Below are positions 53,515 through 61,937 of a stretch of 64,000 nucleotides of DNA, piece by piece; the first letter of the stretch is position 1; the number at the start of each line of letters is the position of its first letter. The stretch is from Amycolatopsis lexingtonensis (lineage in GTDB: Bacteria > Actinomycetota > Actinomycetes > Mycobacteriales > Pseudonocardiaceae). The notes below the pieces were generated by a model that saw nothing but the letters and a program-made list of their open reading frames with translations, was not told the origin of the DNA and did not search any database. The stretch spans positions 10,113,001 through 10,177,000 of the forward strand of contig NZ_JADBEG010000001.1 of assembly GCF_014873755.1 (NCBI RefSeq). The letters run 5' to 3'. A program made the translations under genes and the position numbers.

Positions 53515-54348
53515 TCAGGCGGCGTTGAAGGAGTCCGGGTCCGGGCCGGTGCGCTCACCGCGGTCCAGCGGCGTCAGCGACTCGAGCTCCTCCTCCGTGA
53601 GGGTGAACCCGAACAGGTCGAAGTTCTCCGCGATCCGCGACGGCGTCACCGACTTCGGGATGACGACGTTGCCCAGCTGGAGGTGCCAGCGCAGCACGAT
53701 CTGCGCGGGCGTCCGGCTGTGCTTGACCGCCAGCTCCGCCACCACCGGGTCACCCAGCAGGCTGCCGCCCTTGGCGAGCGGGCTCCACGCCTCCGTCGCG
53801 ATGCCGTGCTTCGCGTCGAACTCGCGGACCTCCTGCTGCTGCAGGTACGGGTGCAGTTCGATCTGGTTGACCGCCGGGACGACGTCGGAGGCGTCCATCA
53901 GCCGCTCGAGGTGCGCCGGCTGGAAGTTGGACACGCCGATCGCGCGGACCCGGCCGTCCCGGTAGAGCTGCTCGAACGCCTTCCACGTGTCCAGGTACTT
54001 GTCGCGCTGCGGCGTCGGCCAGTGGATCAGGTACAGGTCGAGCTGCTCCAGGCCGAGCTTGGCCATGCTCTCGTCGAACGCCTTGAGCGTCGTGTCGTAG
54101 CCCTGGTTCGCGTTCCACAGCTTGGTCGTGACGAACAGCTCGTCGCGGGCCAGTCCGGACTCGGCGATCGCCTGGCCGACGCCCTTTTCGTTGCCGTAGA
54201 CGGCGGCGGTGTCGATGCTGCGGTAGCCCGCGTCCAGGGCGGCCTTGACGGCGGTGGTGGTTTCGTCGTCCGGGATCTGGAAGACGCCGTAGCCGAGCTG
54301 CGGCATCCGCACGCCGTTGTTGAGTTCGAGCACGGGCACGCTGGTCAC
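53515..54348 (-). CDS. Aldo/keto reductase (2,5-diketogluconate reductase-like)
   Basis: 277 residues from GTG 54348, preceded by AAAGGAA; an ATG at 54375 overlapping the upstream gene would add nine residues (MNHPPKGTL) but has a poorer ribosome site. The catalytic tetrad is visible: Asp and Tyr in IDTAAVYGNE, Lys in VTTKLWN, His in DLYLIHWP. The C-terminal NADPH region includes IPKSVTPSRIAEN. It reduces small aldehydes or ketones in the cytosol with NADPH. It is coupled to the upstream MFS exporter gene, so exporter and reductase may handle the same compound. Confidence 0.94.
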   Translation of the reverse strand: MTSVPVLELNNGVRMPQLGYGVFQIPDDETTTAVKAALDAGYRSIDTAAVYGNEKGVGQAIAESGLARDELFVTTKLWNANQGYDTTLKAFDESMAKLGLEQLDLYLIHWPTPQRDKYLDTWKAFEQLYRDGRVRAIGVSNFQPAHLERLMDASDVVPAVNQIELHPYLQQQEVREFDAKHGIATEAWSPLAKGGSLLGDPVVAELAVKHSRTPAQIVLRWHLQLGNVVIPKSVTPSRIAENFDLFGFTLTEEELESLTPLDRGERTGPDPDSFNAA

Positions 54349-54371
54349 GAGGGTTCCTTTCGGTGGGTGGT

Positions 54372-55556
54372 TCATCGGGCGAGTACCCGTTCCCCGGCTT
54401 CGAAACTAGCCGGGCTCCGGCGGTCGAGCAGTCCGGAGACGAGGGCCACGGCGAGGCCGGCCGCGGCGAGCGCGGCGCCGATCCAGTTGGGCGCGGTGTA
54501 GCCGAGGCCGGCCTCGATGGCCTGGCCGCCGAGCCACGCGCCGCCCGCGTTGCCGAGGTTGAACGCGGCGATGTTCGCCGCCGAGGCCAGCGCCGGGGCG
54601 CCCGCGGCCTTGGCCATCACGCGGGCCTGCAGCGGTGGCACGGTCGCGAAGCCCGCCGCGCCGAACAGCGCGATGGTGATCGCCGCCGGCACCTTCGCGT
54701 GCGCGGTGAAGACGAACGCGACCAGCACGATCGCCAGCGCCGCGAGGATCACGTAGAGGCTGGGCATGAGCTTGCGGTCCGCGGCCCGGCCACCCAGCAG
54801 GTTGCCGGCGAACAGGCCGCCGCCGAAGAGCACGAGCAGCCAGGTGACGGCCCCGCTGGAGAAGCCCGCGACCTCGGTCATCATCGGCGCGATGTAGGTG
54901 AAGGACGCGAACACCCCGGCGAAGCCGAGCGCCGTCATGACCAGCGCGAGCCACACCTGCGGCCGCCGGAACACGGCGAGCTCGCCCCGCAGGCCCGCGT
55001 CCGCGGCGGGTTCCTGGTGCGGCACGAGCGCGAGGATGCCGATGGCGCCGGCCACGCCCAGGGCGCTGACCACCCAGAACGTCGAGCGCCAGCCGAAGGC
55101 CTGGCCGAGCGCGGTGCCGGCGGGCACGCCGAGGACGTTGGCCACGGTCAGGCCGGTGAACATCAGCGCGATCGCGCTGGCCTGCTTGGCCGGGGCGACG
55201 AGCGAGGCGGCGACGACCGAGCCGACGCCGAAGAACGCGCCGTGCGAGAGGGCGGCGACGACCCGGCCGGTCATCAGCAGGCCGTAGCTCGGGGCCAGCG
55301 CCGAGAGCACGTTGCCCGCGATGAACAGGCCCATCAGGGCGACCAGCACGGTCTTGCGCGGCACCCGCGAGGCCAGCGCGGTGAGCACGGGCGCGCCGAC
55401 GACGACGCCGAGCGCGTAGCCCGAGATGAGCAGGCCTGCGGACGGGATCGAGACGCCGAAGTCGGCCGCGACCTCGGGCAGCAGGCCCATGATCACGAAC
55501 TCGGTGGTGCCGATCCCGAAAGCGCTGATCGCCAGTGCGAGCAGGGCGGCGGGCAT
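54372..55556 (-). CDS. MFS drug/sugar efflux transporter (DHA1, AraJ/Cml-like)
   Basis: 394 residues, ATG 55556 with GAAGGAAG upstream. Twelve hydrophobic segments are visible. The start (ALAISAFGIGTTEFVIMGLL) is typical of the AraJ/YdhP/chloramphenicol-resistance group, with the loop-2/3 region RVPRKTVLVALM and VLGVPAGTALGQ in the antiporter motif region. The gene is divergent from a MarR regulator and cotranscribed with the aldo/keto reductase. It should export a small hydrophobic compound using the proton gradient. Confidence 0.93.
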   Translation of the reverse strand: MPAALLALAISAFGIGTTEFVIMGLLPEVAADFGVSIPSAGLLISGYALGVVVGAPVLTALASRVPRKTVLVALMGLFIAGNVLSALAPSYGLLMTGRVVAALSHGAFFGVGSVVAASLVAPAKQASAIALMFTGLTVANVLGVPAGTALGQAFGWRSTFWVVSALGVAGAIGILALVPHQEPAADAGLRGELAVFRRPQVWLALVMTALGFAGVFASFTYIAPMMTEVAGFSSGAVTWLLVLFGGGLFAGNLLGGRAADRKLMPSLYVILAALAIVLVAFVFTAHAKVPAAITIALFGAAGFATVPPLQARVMAKAAGAPALASAANIAAFNLGNAGGAWLGGQAIEAGLGYTAPNWIGAALAAAGLAVALVSGLLDRRSPASFEAGERVLAR

Positions 55557-55596
55557 GGACTTCCTTCTTCCCGGGGTAGACTGGTTATGGGCGTTG

Positions 55597-55623
55597 GCAA
55601 CTACGAGCGTCCGGGATAGTTGC
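55597..55623. promoter_or_regulatory. Candidate MarR operator 1
   Basis: GCAACTA, 13 bases, TAGTTGC (55597-55603 and 55617-55623), in the 140-base gap between the divergent MFS and MarR genes and nearer the transporter. Confidence 0.45.
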
Positions 55624-55635
55624 AGACGCCGTATA

Positions 55636-55664
55636 TTGCACGAGCTTGATGGTGCAGCGTGCAA
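55636..55664. promoter_or_regulatory. Candidate MarR operator 2
   Basis: TTGCACG, 15 bases, CGTGCAA (55636-55642 and 55658-55664), 33 bases before the MarR start codon. It is of similar size to operator 1 but different sequence. Either or both may bind the regulator. Confidence 0.45.
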
Positions 55665-55696
55665 ACGGATGCGCGCAAGCCCGGGAGAGGTGAACC

Positions 55697-56149
55697 GTGT
55701 CACTGGACGACGACGCCGTGGAGGCACGCGCGCAGGGCTGGCGCACGCTCGCCGCGCTCCACGCGCGGATCGAGGACAAGCTGCAGCGCGCGCTCGAGCG
55801 CGACCACGAGCTGTCGGTGAGTGAGTACACCGTGCTCGACGTGCTGGCCCGCCAGGACGGCTTCCACCTGCGGATGAACCAGCTCGCCAACGCCGTGGTG
55901 CTCAGCCAGTCGGCGACGACGAGGCTGGTGACCCGGCTGGAGGGGCGGGGCCTGCTGGCCCGCTACCTCTGCGCCGACGACCGCCGCGGCATCTACACGG
56001 AGGTCACGCCGGCGGGCCAGGCCCTGCTGACCTCGGCCCGTCCGACCCACGACTCGGCGCTGGCGGAAGCACTTGCGGAGGCCGAAGCCTTGCCGGAACT
56101 TTCACCTCTGGTCGGCGTGCTGGGCACGCTTTCCGTGCCCTCCTCCTGA
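55697..56149 (+). CDS. MarR-family transcriptional regulator
   Basis: 150 residues, GTG start six bases after GAGAGG. It has the winged-helix layout of MarR: ELSVSEYTVLDVLARQ, MNQLANAVVLSQSATTRLVTRLE as the recognition helix, then CADDRRGIYTEVTPAG as the wing. Dimerisation helices flank these. It is divergent from the MFS/aldo-keto reductase pair and is the likely ligand-responsive repressor of that pair. Confidence 0.93.
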   Translation: MSLDDDAVEARAQGWRTLAALHARIEDKLQRALERDHELSVSEYTVLDVLARQDGFHLRMNQLANAVVLSQSATTRLVTRLEGRGLLARYLCADDRRGIYTEVTPAGQALLTSARPTHDSALAEALAEAEALPELSPLVGVLGTLSVPSS

Positions 56150-56153
56150 CGCA

Positions 56154-56167
56154 AACTTGCGCAAGTT
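56154..56167. promoter_or_regulatory. 14-bp perfect palindrome in the MarR-ROK gap
   Basis: AACTTGCGCAAGTT lies just after the MarR stop and 228 bases before the ROK gene start. It is symmetric and AT-edged, like an operator rather than a terminator. Which protein binds it is not evident. Confidence 0.35.
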
Positions 56168-56330
56168 CCCCCGAAACTCCCGCTGAGCGGCGACCTCCCG
56201 TTCGGCGGTGCCATTACGGCGTCCGAGCGCCCTAATCCCTGCTCCATCCGTGGGACACTTTTGCTTGTCACGAGCGATAGTTTCGCTGGTCAGCACCGTT
56301 TGTCCGGCTTTCGCCCGTTCCCGCTCGTCG

Positions 56331-56360
56331 TTGACCGGATCGTTTCGCCCGCCCTAATTT
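56331..56360 (+). promoter_or_regulatory. Probable promoter of the ROK regulator gene
   Basis: TTGACC (56331-56336), an 18-base spacer and TAATTT (56355-56360), ending 35 bases before the GTG start. This is the best sigma-70-like match in the window. A CCACC/GGTGG inverted repeat just after it could be an operator. Confidence 0.5.
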
Positions 56361-56394
56361 GTTGTCCCACCAGACGAACTGGGGTGGTGTCGGC

Positions 56395-57666
56395 GTGGAC
56401 TCCTCCTTCGCGCTCAAACCGGTGCGCCCGGCCGACCAGGCCGCCGTCCGGCGGAGCAACCTTTCACTGGTGCTGCGGCACCTGCGCGACGCGGGTCCCC
56501 GGTCGCGGGCGGGGATCGCCGCGGACACCGGGCTGAACAAGGGAACCGTGTCCAGCCTCGTCGCCGAACTCGTCGAACGCGGGCTGGTGCGCGAAGGCGA
56601 CCGCGAGCGCGCCGGCGCGGTGGGGCGGCCGGGCACGATCGTGCGGCTCGACGGCCGCGGGGTCGGCGGGATCGGCGTGGAGATCAACGTCGACTACCTG
56701 ACCGCGCTCGCCCTCGACCTCACCGGCGCCGTCCTGTTCGAGCAACGCGTCGCGCTGGACGTGGCCGCGCTCCCCGTCGAGAAGGTCCTCGACGCCGGTG
56801 CGGAACTGACCGCGCGGGCGCTGCGGGAGTGCCGAAGGCTCGGGGTCATGCCCGCCGGCGTCACCGTCGGCATCCCGGCACTGGTCGACGTCGCGAGTGG
56901 CACCGTCGCCTTCGCGCCCAACCTGCACTGGACCGACGTCGGGGTGGTCCGCGGCATCACCGAGCGGCTGACCCGGCGGCTCGGCCCGCCGTCGTTCCCG
57001 ATCCGCACGGCCAACGACGCGAACCTCGGCGCGCTCGGCGAGTACGCCATGGGCAGCGTCGCGGGCACCGCCGACCTGGTGTACCTGACCGGCGAGATCG
57101 GCGTCGGCGGTGGCGTGATCGCCGGGGGACGGCTGCTCGGCGGCGCCGAAGGGTTCTCCGGCGAGATCGGTCACATCCAGCTCGACCCGGCGGGCCAGAT
57201 CTGCGGCTGCGGGCGCCGCGGCTGCTGGGAAACGCTCGTCGGGCTCGCCGGGATGCTGCGGCTCGCCGCGTCGCCGGGCGACCCCGTGCACGACCCGTCG
57301 CTGGACCTCGAACAACGGCTCGACCTGATCCGCCGCCGCGCCGAGCTCAAGGACAAGCGGACGCTCGACGCGCTCGCGCAGGTCGGCACCGGGCTCGGCG
57401 TCGGCGCCGCGGTGCTGGTCAACGTCTTCAACCCGCGCGTGGTGCTGCTCGGCGGCTACTTCGCGCAGCTGGGCCCGTACCTGCTCGGCCCGATGCTCGC
57501 CGAGCTCGAAAGCCGCGTGATCGCCCCGGGCATCGGCGGCTGCCGTGTCGAGCTGTCCTGGCTCGGGTTCTCCGCGGCCTCGCGCGGCGGCGCGCACGTG
57601 GCGCTGCAGGCGGTGTTCGACGACCCGGCGCTGGTCCCGGTCCGCGCGGAGAGGGAGAGTGGGTGA
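56395..57666 (+). CDS. ROK-family transcriptional regulator / sugar kinase
   Basis: 423 residues from a GTG at 56395. The N-terminus is a winged HTH (RSNLSLVLRHLRDAGPRSRA, then LNKGTVSSLVAELVERGL). The ROK domain has the nucleotide/sugar loop TGEIGVGGGVIAGG and the zinc motif ICGCGRRGCWE (C-x-C-G-x2-G-C). The HTH points to a repressor rather than a simple kinase. It precedes the ebo-type operon by 126 bases in the same direction, so it probably controls that operon in response to a sugar or sugar phosphate. Confidence 0.93.
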   Translation: MDSSFALKPVRPADQAAVRRSNLSLVLRHLRDAGPRSRAGIAADTGLNKGTVSSLVAELVERGLVREGDRERAGAVGRPGTIVRLDGRGVGGIGVEINVDYLTALALDLTGAVLFEQRVALDVAALPVEKVLDAGAELTARALRECRRLGVMPAGVTVGIPALVDVASGTVAFAPNLHWTDVGVVRGITERLTRRLGPPSFPIRTANDANLGALGEYAMGSVAGTADLVYLTGEIGVGGGVIAGGRLLGGAEGFSGEIGHIQLDPAGQICGCGRRGCWETLVGLAGMLRLAASPGDPVHDPSLDLEQRLDLIRRRAELKDKRTLDALAQVGTGLGVGAAVLVNVFNPRVVLLGGYFAQLGPYLLGPMLAELESRVIAPGIGGCRVELSWLGFSAASRGGAHVALQAVFDDPALVPVRAERESG

Positions 57667-57792
57667 CGCCCGTGTCCCTCGACCGGGTGGAAACACTTGA
57701 TCGAGTCGCGCGATGTAGATCGGGTGGGCGTCCGCGCGCCGGGCGAGGAACCGCCGGTCGCGGGCTGATGTGCCGAACTGCTGGAGGAAGTT

Positions 57793-58902
57793 ATGGGGAA
57801 GATCGGTGTCTGGCTGATCGGTGCCCGGGGATCGGTGGCCACGACCGCCATCGCCGGGGCCGCTGCCATGCGCGCGGGACTGGCCGCGCGCACCGGCTGC
57901 GTGACCGAGCTGCCGGAGTTCGCCGGGGCTGAGCTGCCCGGCCTGGGGGACCTGGTCTTCGGGGGTCACGACGTCGTCGACACGCCGCTGGTCAAGCGGG
58001 CCGAGCACCTGGCCGCGGCGGGCGTCCTGCCGTCGGCGCTGCCCGCCGCCGTGAGCGCGGAGCTGGAGGCGGCCGAGACCCGGCTGCGCCCGGCGCCGTC
58101 GGAAGGCGGGCAGGCCGCGGTCGACCGGATCGTCGCGGACCTGACCGAGTTCCGGAAGGGTCTGGACCACGTCGTCGTGGTCAACGTCTCCTCCACCGAA
58201 CCGCCGTGCGAGCCGCACCCGGCGCACGCTTCCCTGGCCGCGCTGGAAGGCGCGCTGGAGACCCTGCCGCCGAGCGCGCTGTACGCCTACGCGGCCTTCC
58301 GCGCCGGCTGTGGCTTTGTCGACTTCACCCCGTCCACCGGCGCGCGGCTGCCCGCGCTCGACGAGCTGGCCCGGGCCGCGGGGCAGCCGTACGCCGGGCG
58401 CGACGGCAAGACCGGCGAGACGCTGCTGCGGTCGGTGCTCGCGCCGATGTTCGCCCAGCGCGCGCTGAACGTCGTGGCGTGGTCGGGCACGAACCTGCTC
58501 GGCGGGGGTGACGGCGCCACGCTGTCCGACCCCGGCGCGGCGGCCAGCAAGAACGCGTCCAAGCAGCAGGTGCTTTCGCAGAACCTCGGGCGCGACGTCG
58601 ACGGCGAGGTGCACATCGACTACGTCCCGGCGCTCGGCGACTGGAAGACCGCCTGGGACCACGTGCTGTTCGAGGGGTTCCTCGGCGCGCGCATGACGCT
58701 GCAGCTGACCTGGCAGGGCTGCGACTCGGCACTCGCCGCGCCGCTGGTGCTCGACCTCGCCCGGCTGACCGGGAAGGCGTGCCGCGACGGCGTGGCCGGC
58801 CCGGTGGCCGAGTTCGGGTTCTTCTTCAAGGATCCTGTCGGCGCGGGGCCGCACGACCTGGCCTCGCAGTACGCGGCCCTGCGCGAGTGGGCGCACCGGT
58901 GA
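57793..58902 (+). CDS. Myo-inositol-1-phosphate synthase-like protein (cyclase of the ebo-type operon)
   Basis: 369 residues; GGAGGAAG two bases before ATG. The NAD-binding loop GARGSVATT is at residues 10-18. VNVSSTEPP, SGTNLLGGGDGATLSDPG and NASKQQVLSQNLG fit the inositol-3-phosphate synthase family, which converts glucose 6-phosphate to inositol 3-phosphate. It occupies the place of the sugar-phosphate cyclase (EboD) in cyanobacterial ebo clusters. Its stop overlaps the GTG of the prenyltransferase gene. It could be a second MIPS paralogue dedicated to this pathway, apart from the one used for mycothiol; a paralogue cannot be seen in this window. Confidence 0.9.
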   Translation: MGKIGVWLIGARGSVATTAIAGAAAMRAGLAARTGCVTELPEFAGAELPGLGDLVFGGHDVVDTPLVKRAEHLAAAGVLPSALPAAVSAELEAAETRLRPAPSEGGQAAVDRIVADLTEFRKGLDHVVVVNVSSTEPPCEPHPAHASLAALEGALETLPPSALYAYAAFRAGCGFVDFTPSTGARLPALDELARAAGQPYAGRDGKTGETLLRSVLAPMFAQRALNVVAWSGTNLLGGGDGATLSDPGAAASKNASKQQVLSQNLGRDVDGEVHIDYVPALGDWKTAWDHVLFEGFLGARMTLQLTWQGCDSALAAPLVLDLARLTGKACRDGVAGPVAEFGFFFKDPVGAGPHDLASQYAALREWAHR

Positions 58903-59726
58903 AGGCGCTCGTCGAACTCGTCCGCGCCCCCGCGGCGCTGACCGTGCCCGGGGACGCCGTCGCCGGGGCCGCCGCGGCCGGCTGGCCCTTCGGCCGCCGC
59001 ACGCTGGCGCTGACCGGCGCGTCCGTCTGCATCTACTGGGCGGGCATGGCCCTCAACGACTACGCCGACCGCCACCTCGACGCCATGGAACGGCCCGAGC
59101 GGCCGATCCCGTCGGGCCGGGTCTCGCCGGGCGCCGCGCTCGGCGTGGCGACCGGGCTGACCGCGGGCGGGCTGGGCATCGCGGCCGCCGCCGGCGGGAA
59201 GCGGGCGCTGCGCGTCGCGCTGCCGCTGGCCGCGACCGTGTGGGCGTACGACTTCGTGCTCAAGGAGACCGCGCTCGGCCCGGCCGCGATGGCCGCCGCC
59301 CGCGCGCTCGACGTCCTGCTCGGCGCGGGCGGGGCGAAGCCCGCGCTGCCCGCGGCGCTGACCGTGGGCGCGCACACCTACGCCGTGACGACGTTGTCCC
59401 GCTCCGAGGTGCACGGCGCGAAACCCGCGCTGCCCGCGGCCACCCTGGCCGCCACCGCGGGGGTCCGCGTCGCCGCCGGCCGCGTCGGGCCGCTGGCCTC
59501 GGCGCTGCTCGGGACGTACGCGCTGACCACCGGGCGGGCGCAGTACGACGCCGTCCGCGACCCGGCCGCACCGAAGATCCGCCGCGCCGTCGGGGCCGGG
59601 ATCCACGGCATGATCCCGCTGCAGGCCGGGCTGATCGCGCGGACCGGGGCGTGGCGCTCGGCACTGGCCGTCGCGGCCGCGTTCCCGATCGCGCGGGCGC
59701 TGAGCCGGAAGGTGTCGCCGACATGA
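58899..59726 (+). CDS. eboC: UbiA-family prenyltransferase, EboC-type
   Basis: 275 residues, GTG in the GTGA overlap. It is an integral membrane protein with about seven to eight hydrophobic segments. The first prenyl-diphosphate motif is present as NDYADRHLD (N-D-x2-D-x3-D) near residue 53, followed by ERPERPIPSGRVS, as in UbiA enzymes. The second Asp-rich motif (YDAVRDPAAPKIRRAV) is weaker. In ebo clusters this enzyme is thought to prenylate a cyclitol- or sugar-derived acceptor; the acceptor here is unknown. Confidence 0.88.
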   Translation: MKALVELVRAPAALTVPGDAVAGAAAAGWPFGRRTLALTGASVCIYWAGMALNDYADRHLDAMERPERPIPSGRVSPGAALGVATGLTAGGLGIAAAAGGKRALRVALPLAATVWAYDFVLKETALGPAAMAAARALDVLLGAGGAKPALPAALTVGAHTYAVTTLSRSEVHGAKPALPAATLAATAGVRVAAGRVGPLASALLGTYALTTGRAQYDAVRDPAAPKIRRAVGAGIHGMIPLQAGLIARTGAWRSALAVAAAFPIARALSRKVSPT

Positions 59727-60544
59727 GGTTCGGGTACGGCACCAACGGTTTCGCCAACCACCGCCTCGGCGACGCCCTGCGCGTCCTGGCCGACCTCGGC
59801 TACGACGGCGTCGCGCTGACCCTCGACCACCAGCACCTCGACCCGTTCGGGCCGGACCTCGCCCGGCACGTCGCGGCGCTGGCGGCCGAGCTGGACCGGC
59901 TCGGGCTGGCCGTCGTGATCGAGACGGGCGCCCGGTTCCTGCTGGACCCGTGGCGCAAGCACTCGCCGACGTTCCTCGACCCCGACCGCGCGCGCCGCGT
60001 CGAGTTCCTGACGCGGGCCGTGGAGATCGCCGCGGACCTCAACGCCGAGGCGGTTTCGTTCTGGAGCGGGAACAAACCCGCCGAACTGTCCACTGAGGAC
60101 GCTTGGGCGCACCTGGTCGACGGGTGCGCGGACGTGCTCAAAGCGGCCGACGAGCACGACGTCAAGCTCGGCTTCGAGCCGGAGCCGGGGATGCTCGTCG
60201 AAGACCTCGACGGCTACTTCGAGCTGGCCCGGCGCCTGGGTGACCCGGCGCGGTTCGGGCTGACGCTGGACATCGGGCACTGCCGGTGCAACGAGTCCGC
60301 GTCCGTGCCCGACTGCGTCCGCCGGGCGCTGCCGCGGCTGGTCAACGTGCAGATCGACGACATGCGCCGCGGCACGCACGAGCACCTGGAGTTCGGGCGG
60401 GGCGAAATCGACTTCCCGCCGGTGCTGGCCGCGCTGGCGCCGTACCGCGGGCTGGTGGCCGTCGAACTGCCGCGGGACAGCCACGCGGCGCCGCGGATCG
60501 CCCGTGAGTCCCTCGAATTCCTGCGGAAGGCGGTGGCGGCGTGA
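59723..60544 (+). CDS. Sugar phosphate isomerase/epimerase-like TIM-barrel protein
   Basis: 273 residues, ATG in an ATGA overlap with eboC. It belongs to the AP-endonuclease-2/xylose-isomerase-like TIM barrel family: GYGTNGFANHRLGDALRVL, VVIETGARFLLDP, LGFEPEPGMLVEDL with a metal-binding Glu, LTLDIGHCRCNE with Asp and His, and VNVQIDDMRRGTHEH. All four metal-ligand positions look intact. It probably isomerises the cyclitol or sugar intermediate of the operon. Confidence 0.87.
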   Translation: MRFGYGTNGFANHRLGDALRVLADLGYDGVALTLDHQHLDPFGPDLARHVAALAAELDRLGLAVVIETGARFLLDPWRKHSPTFLDPDRARRVEFLTRAVEIAADLNAEAVSFWSGNKPAELSTEDAWAHLVDGCADVLKAADEHDVKLGFEPEPGMLVEDLDGYFELARRLGDPARFGLTLDIGHCRCNESASVPDCVRRALPRLVNVQIDDMRRGTHEHLEFGRGEIDFPPVLAALAPYRGLVAVELPRDSHAAPRIARESLEFLRKAVAA

Positions 60545-61086
60545 ACGCCTGGCTGGAAAAGGCACTCCACGACGTCGCCGCCGACGCGACCGTGTTGCGC
60601 ACGGTGTTCCCGGGCGTCGGCCGCCGGGTCGGCCGCGGACCCTCGGACACTCCGGGGTGGACGGTCGACGACGTGGCCCGCGTGGAGCTGCTCAAGGCCG
60701 CACCGGGCGCGGCCGCCGAGATGCCGGGCCTCTACCGCTACGGCGACGCCGCCGAGAAACGGGCCGTCCTGCGTGGACTGTCTGTAGTGGACACCGGAGA
60801 AGCCGGGCTCGACCTGGTCGCGGACGCCCTGCGCACCAACGACACCCGCCTGGTGACCGCCGCGATGGGGGAGTACGCCGCCACCCACCTCGACGACGCC
60901 GCGTACCGCCACGGCGTCCTCAAGTGCGTGTTCATGGGCATTCCCCTGGCCGACATCGCCGGGCTCGACCGCCGGACGGACGAGGAGCTGCTGCGCATGA
61001 TGCGGTCCTTCGCCGCCGAGCGCACCGCCGCGGGCCGCGAAGTCCCCGCCGACCTCCTCCCGCTGCTGACCGAACAGGACGTTTGA
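60541..61086 (+). CDS. eboA: EboA-domain protein
   Basis: 181 residues, GTG start in a GTGA overlap. It is a helical protein of unknown biochemical role; the conserved stretch YRHGVLKCVFMGIPLADI near the C-terminus is what I associate with EboA. TNDTRLVTAAMGEYAA precedes it. It lacks a signal peptide. Its stop and the next start share one base (TGATG). Confidence 0.85.
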   Translation: MNAWLEKALHDVAADATVLRTVFPGVGRRVGRGPSDTPGWTVDDVARVELLKAAPGAAAEMPGLYRYGDAAEKRAVLRGLSVVDTGEAGLDLVADALRTNDTRLVTAAMGEYAATHLDDAAYRHGVLKCVFMGIPLADIAGLDRRTDEELLRMMRSFAAERTAAGREVPADLLPLLTEQDV

Positions 61087-61937
61087 TGCGCATCTTCGAC
61101 CCGCACATCCACATGAGCTCCCGGACCACCGACGACTACGCCGCGATGCACGCGGCCGGCGTCCGCGCGCTCGTCGAACCGGCGTTCTGGCTGGGCCAGC
61201 CCCGGACGAACGTCGGCAGCTTCACCGACTACTTCGACGCCCTCGTCGGCTGGGAGCCGTTCCGCGCGAGCCAGTACGACATCGCGCACCACTGCACGAT
61301 CGCGCTGAACCCGAAGGAGGCCAACGACCCGCGCTGCGCGCCGGTGCTCGAGCTCCTGCCGCGTTACCTGGAGAAGGACGGCGTGGTCGCGGTCGGCGAG
61401 ATCGGCTACGACTCGATGACCGCCGAGGAGGACAAGGCGTTCGCCGCGCAGCTCGCGCTGGCGATCGACCACGACCTCCCGGCGATGGTGCACACCCCGC
61501 ACCGCGACAAGGCCGCCGGCACCGAGCGCAGCATCGCCGTCGTCCGCGAGTCCGGCATCGCGCCGGAACGCGTGGTGCTCGACCACCTCAACGAGATGAC
61601 CGTCGCGATGGTCAAGGAGTCCGGTTCCTGGATGGGGTTCTCGATCTACCCGGACACCAAAATGGACGAAGAGCGGATGGTCGCGATCCTTCGCGAATAC
61701 GGGACCGAAAAGGTACTCGTGAACTCCGCCGCCGACTGGGGCAAGAGCGACCCGCTCAAGACCCGCAAGACCGGCGACGCGATGCTGGCCGCCGGGTTCA
61801 CCGAGGACGACGTCGACCGCGTCCTGTGGCGCAACCCGGTCGAGTTCTACGGCCAGAGCGGGCGGCTTTCGCTGGAGAGCGTGGCGCCGGACGCCGAGTT
61901 CGCGGGCAACTCGATCCTGCGGGGGGCGCGCAAGTGA
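61086..61937 (+). CDS. eboB: TatD-family metal-dependent hydrolase, EboB-type
   Basis: 283 residues. The amidohydrolase-like metal site is intact: H-x-H in FDPHIHMSS at the N-terminus, Glu in AVGEIGYDS, His in AMVHTPHRD, His in VLDHLNE and Asp in NSAADWGKSD. The start ATG overlaps the EboA stop. EboB proteins resemble TatD nucleases but in this context may act on a small metabolite. Confidence 0.88.
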   Translation: MRIFDPHIHMSSRTTDDYAAMHAAGVRALVEPAFWLGQPRTNVGSFTDYFDALVGWEPFRASQYDIAHHCTIALNPKEANDPRCAPVLELLPRYLEKDGVVAVGEIGYDSMTAEEDKAFAAQLALAIDHDLPAMVHTPHRDKAAGTERSIAVVRESGIAPERVVLDHLNEMTVAMVKESGSWMGFSIYPDTKMDEERMVAILREYGTEKVLVNSAADWGKSDPLKTRKTGDAMLAAGFTEDDVDRVLWRNPVEFYGQSGRLSLESVAPDAEFAGNSILRGARK

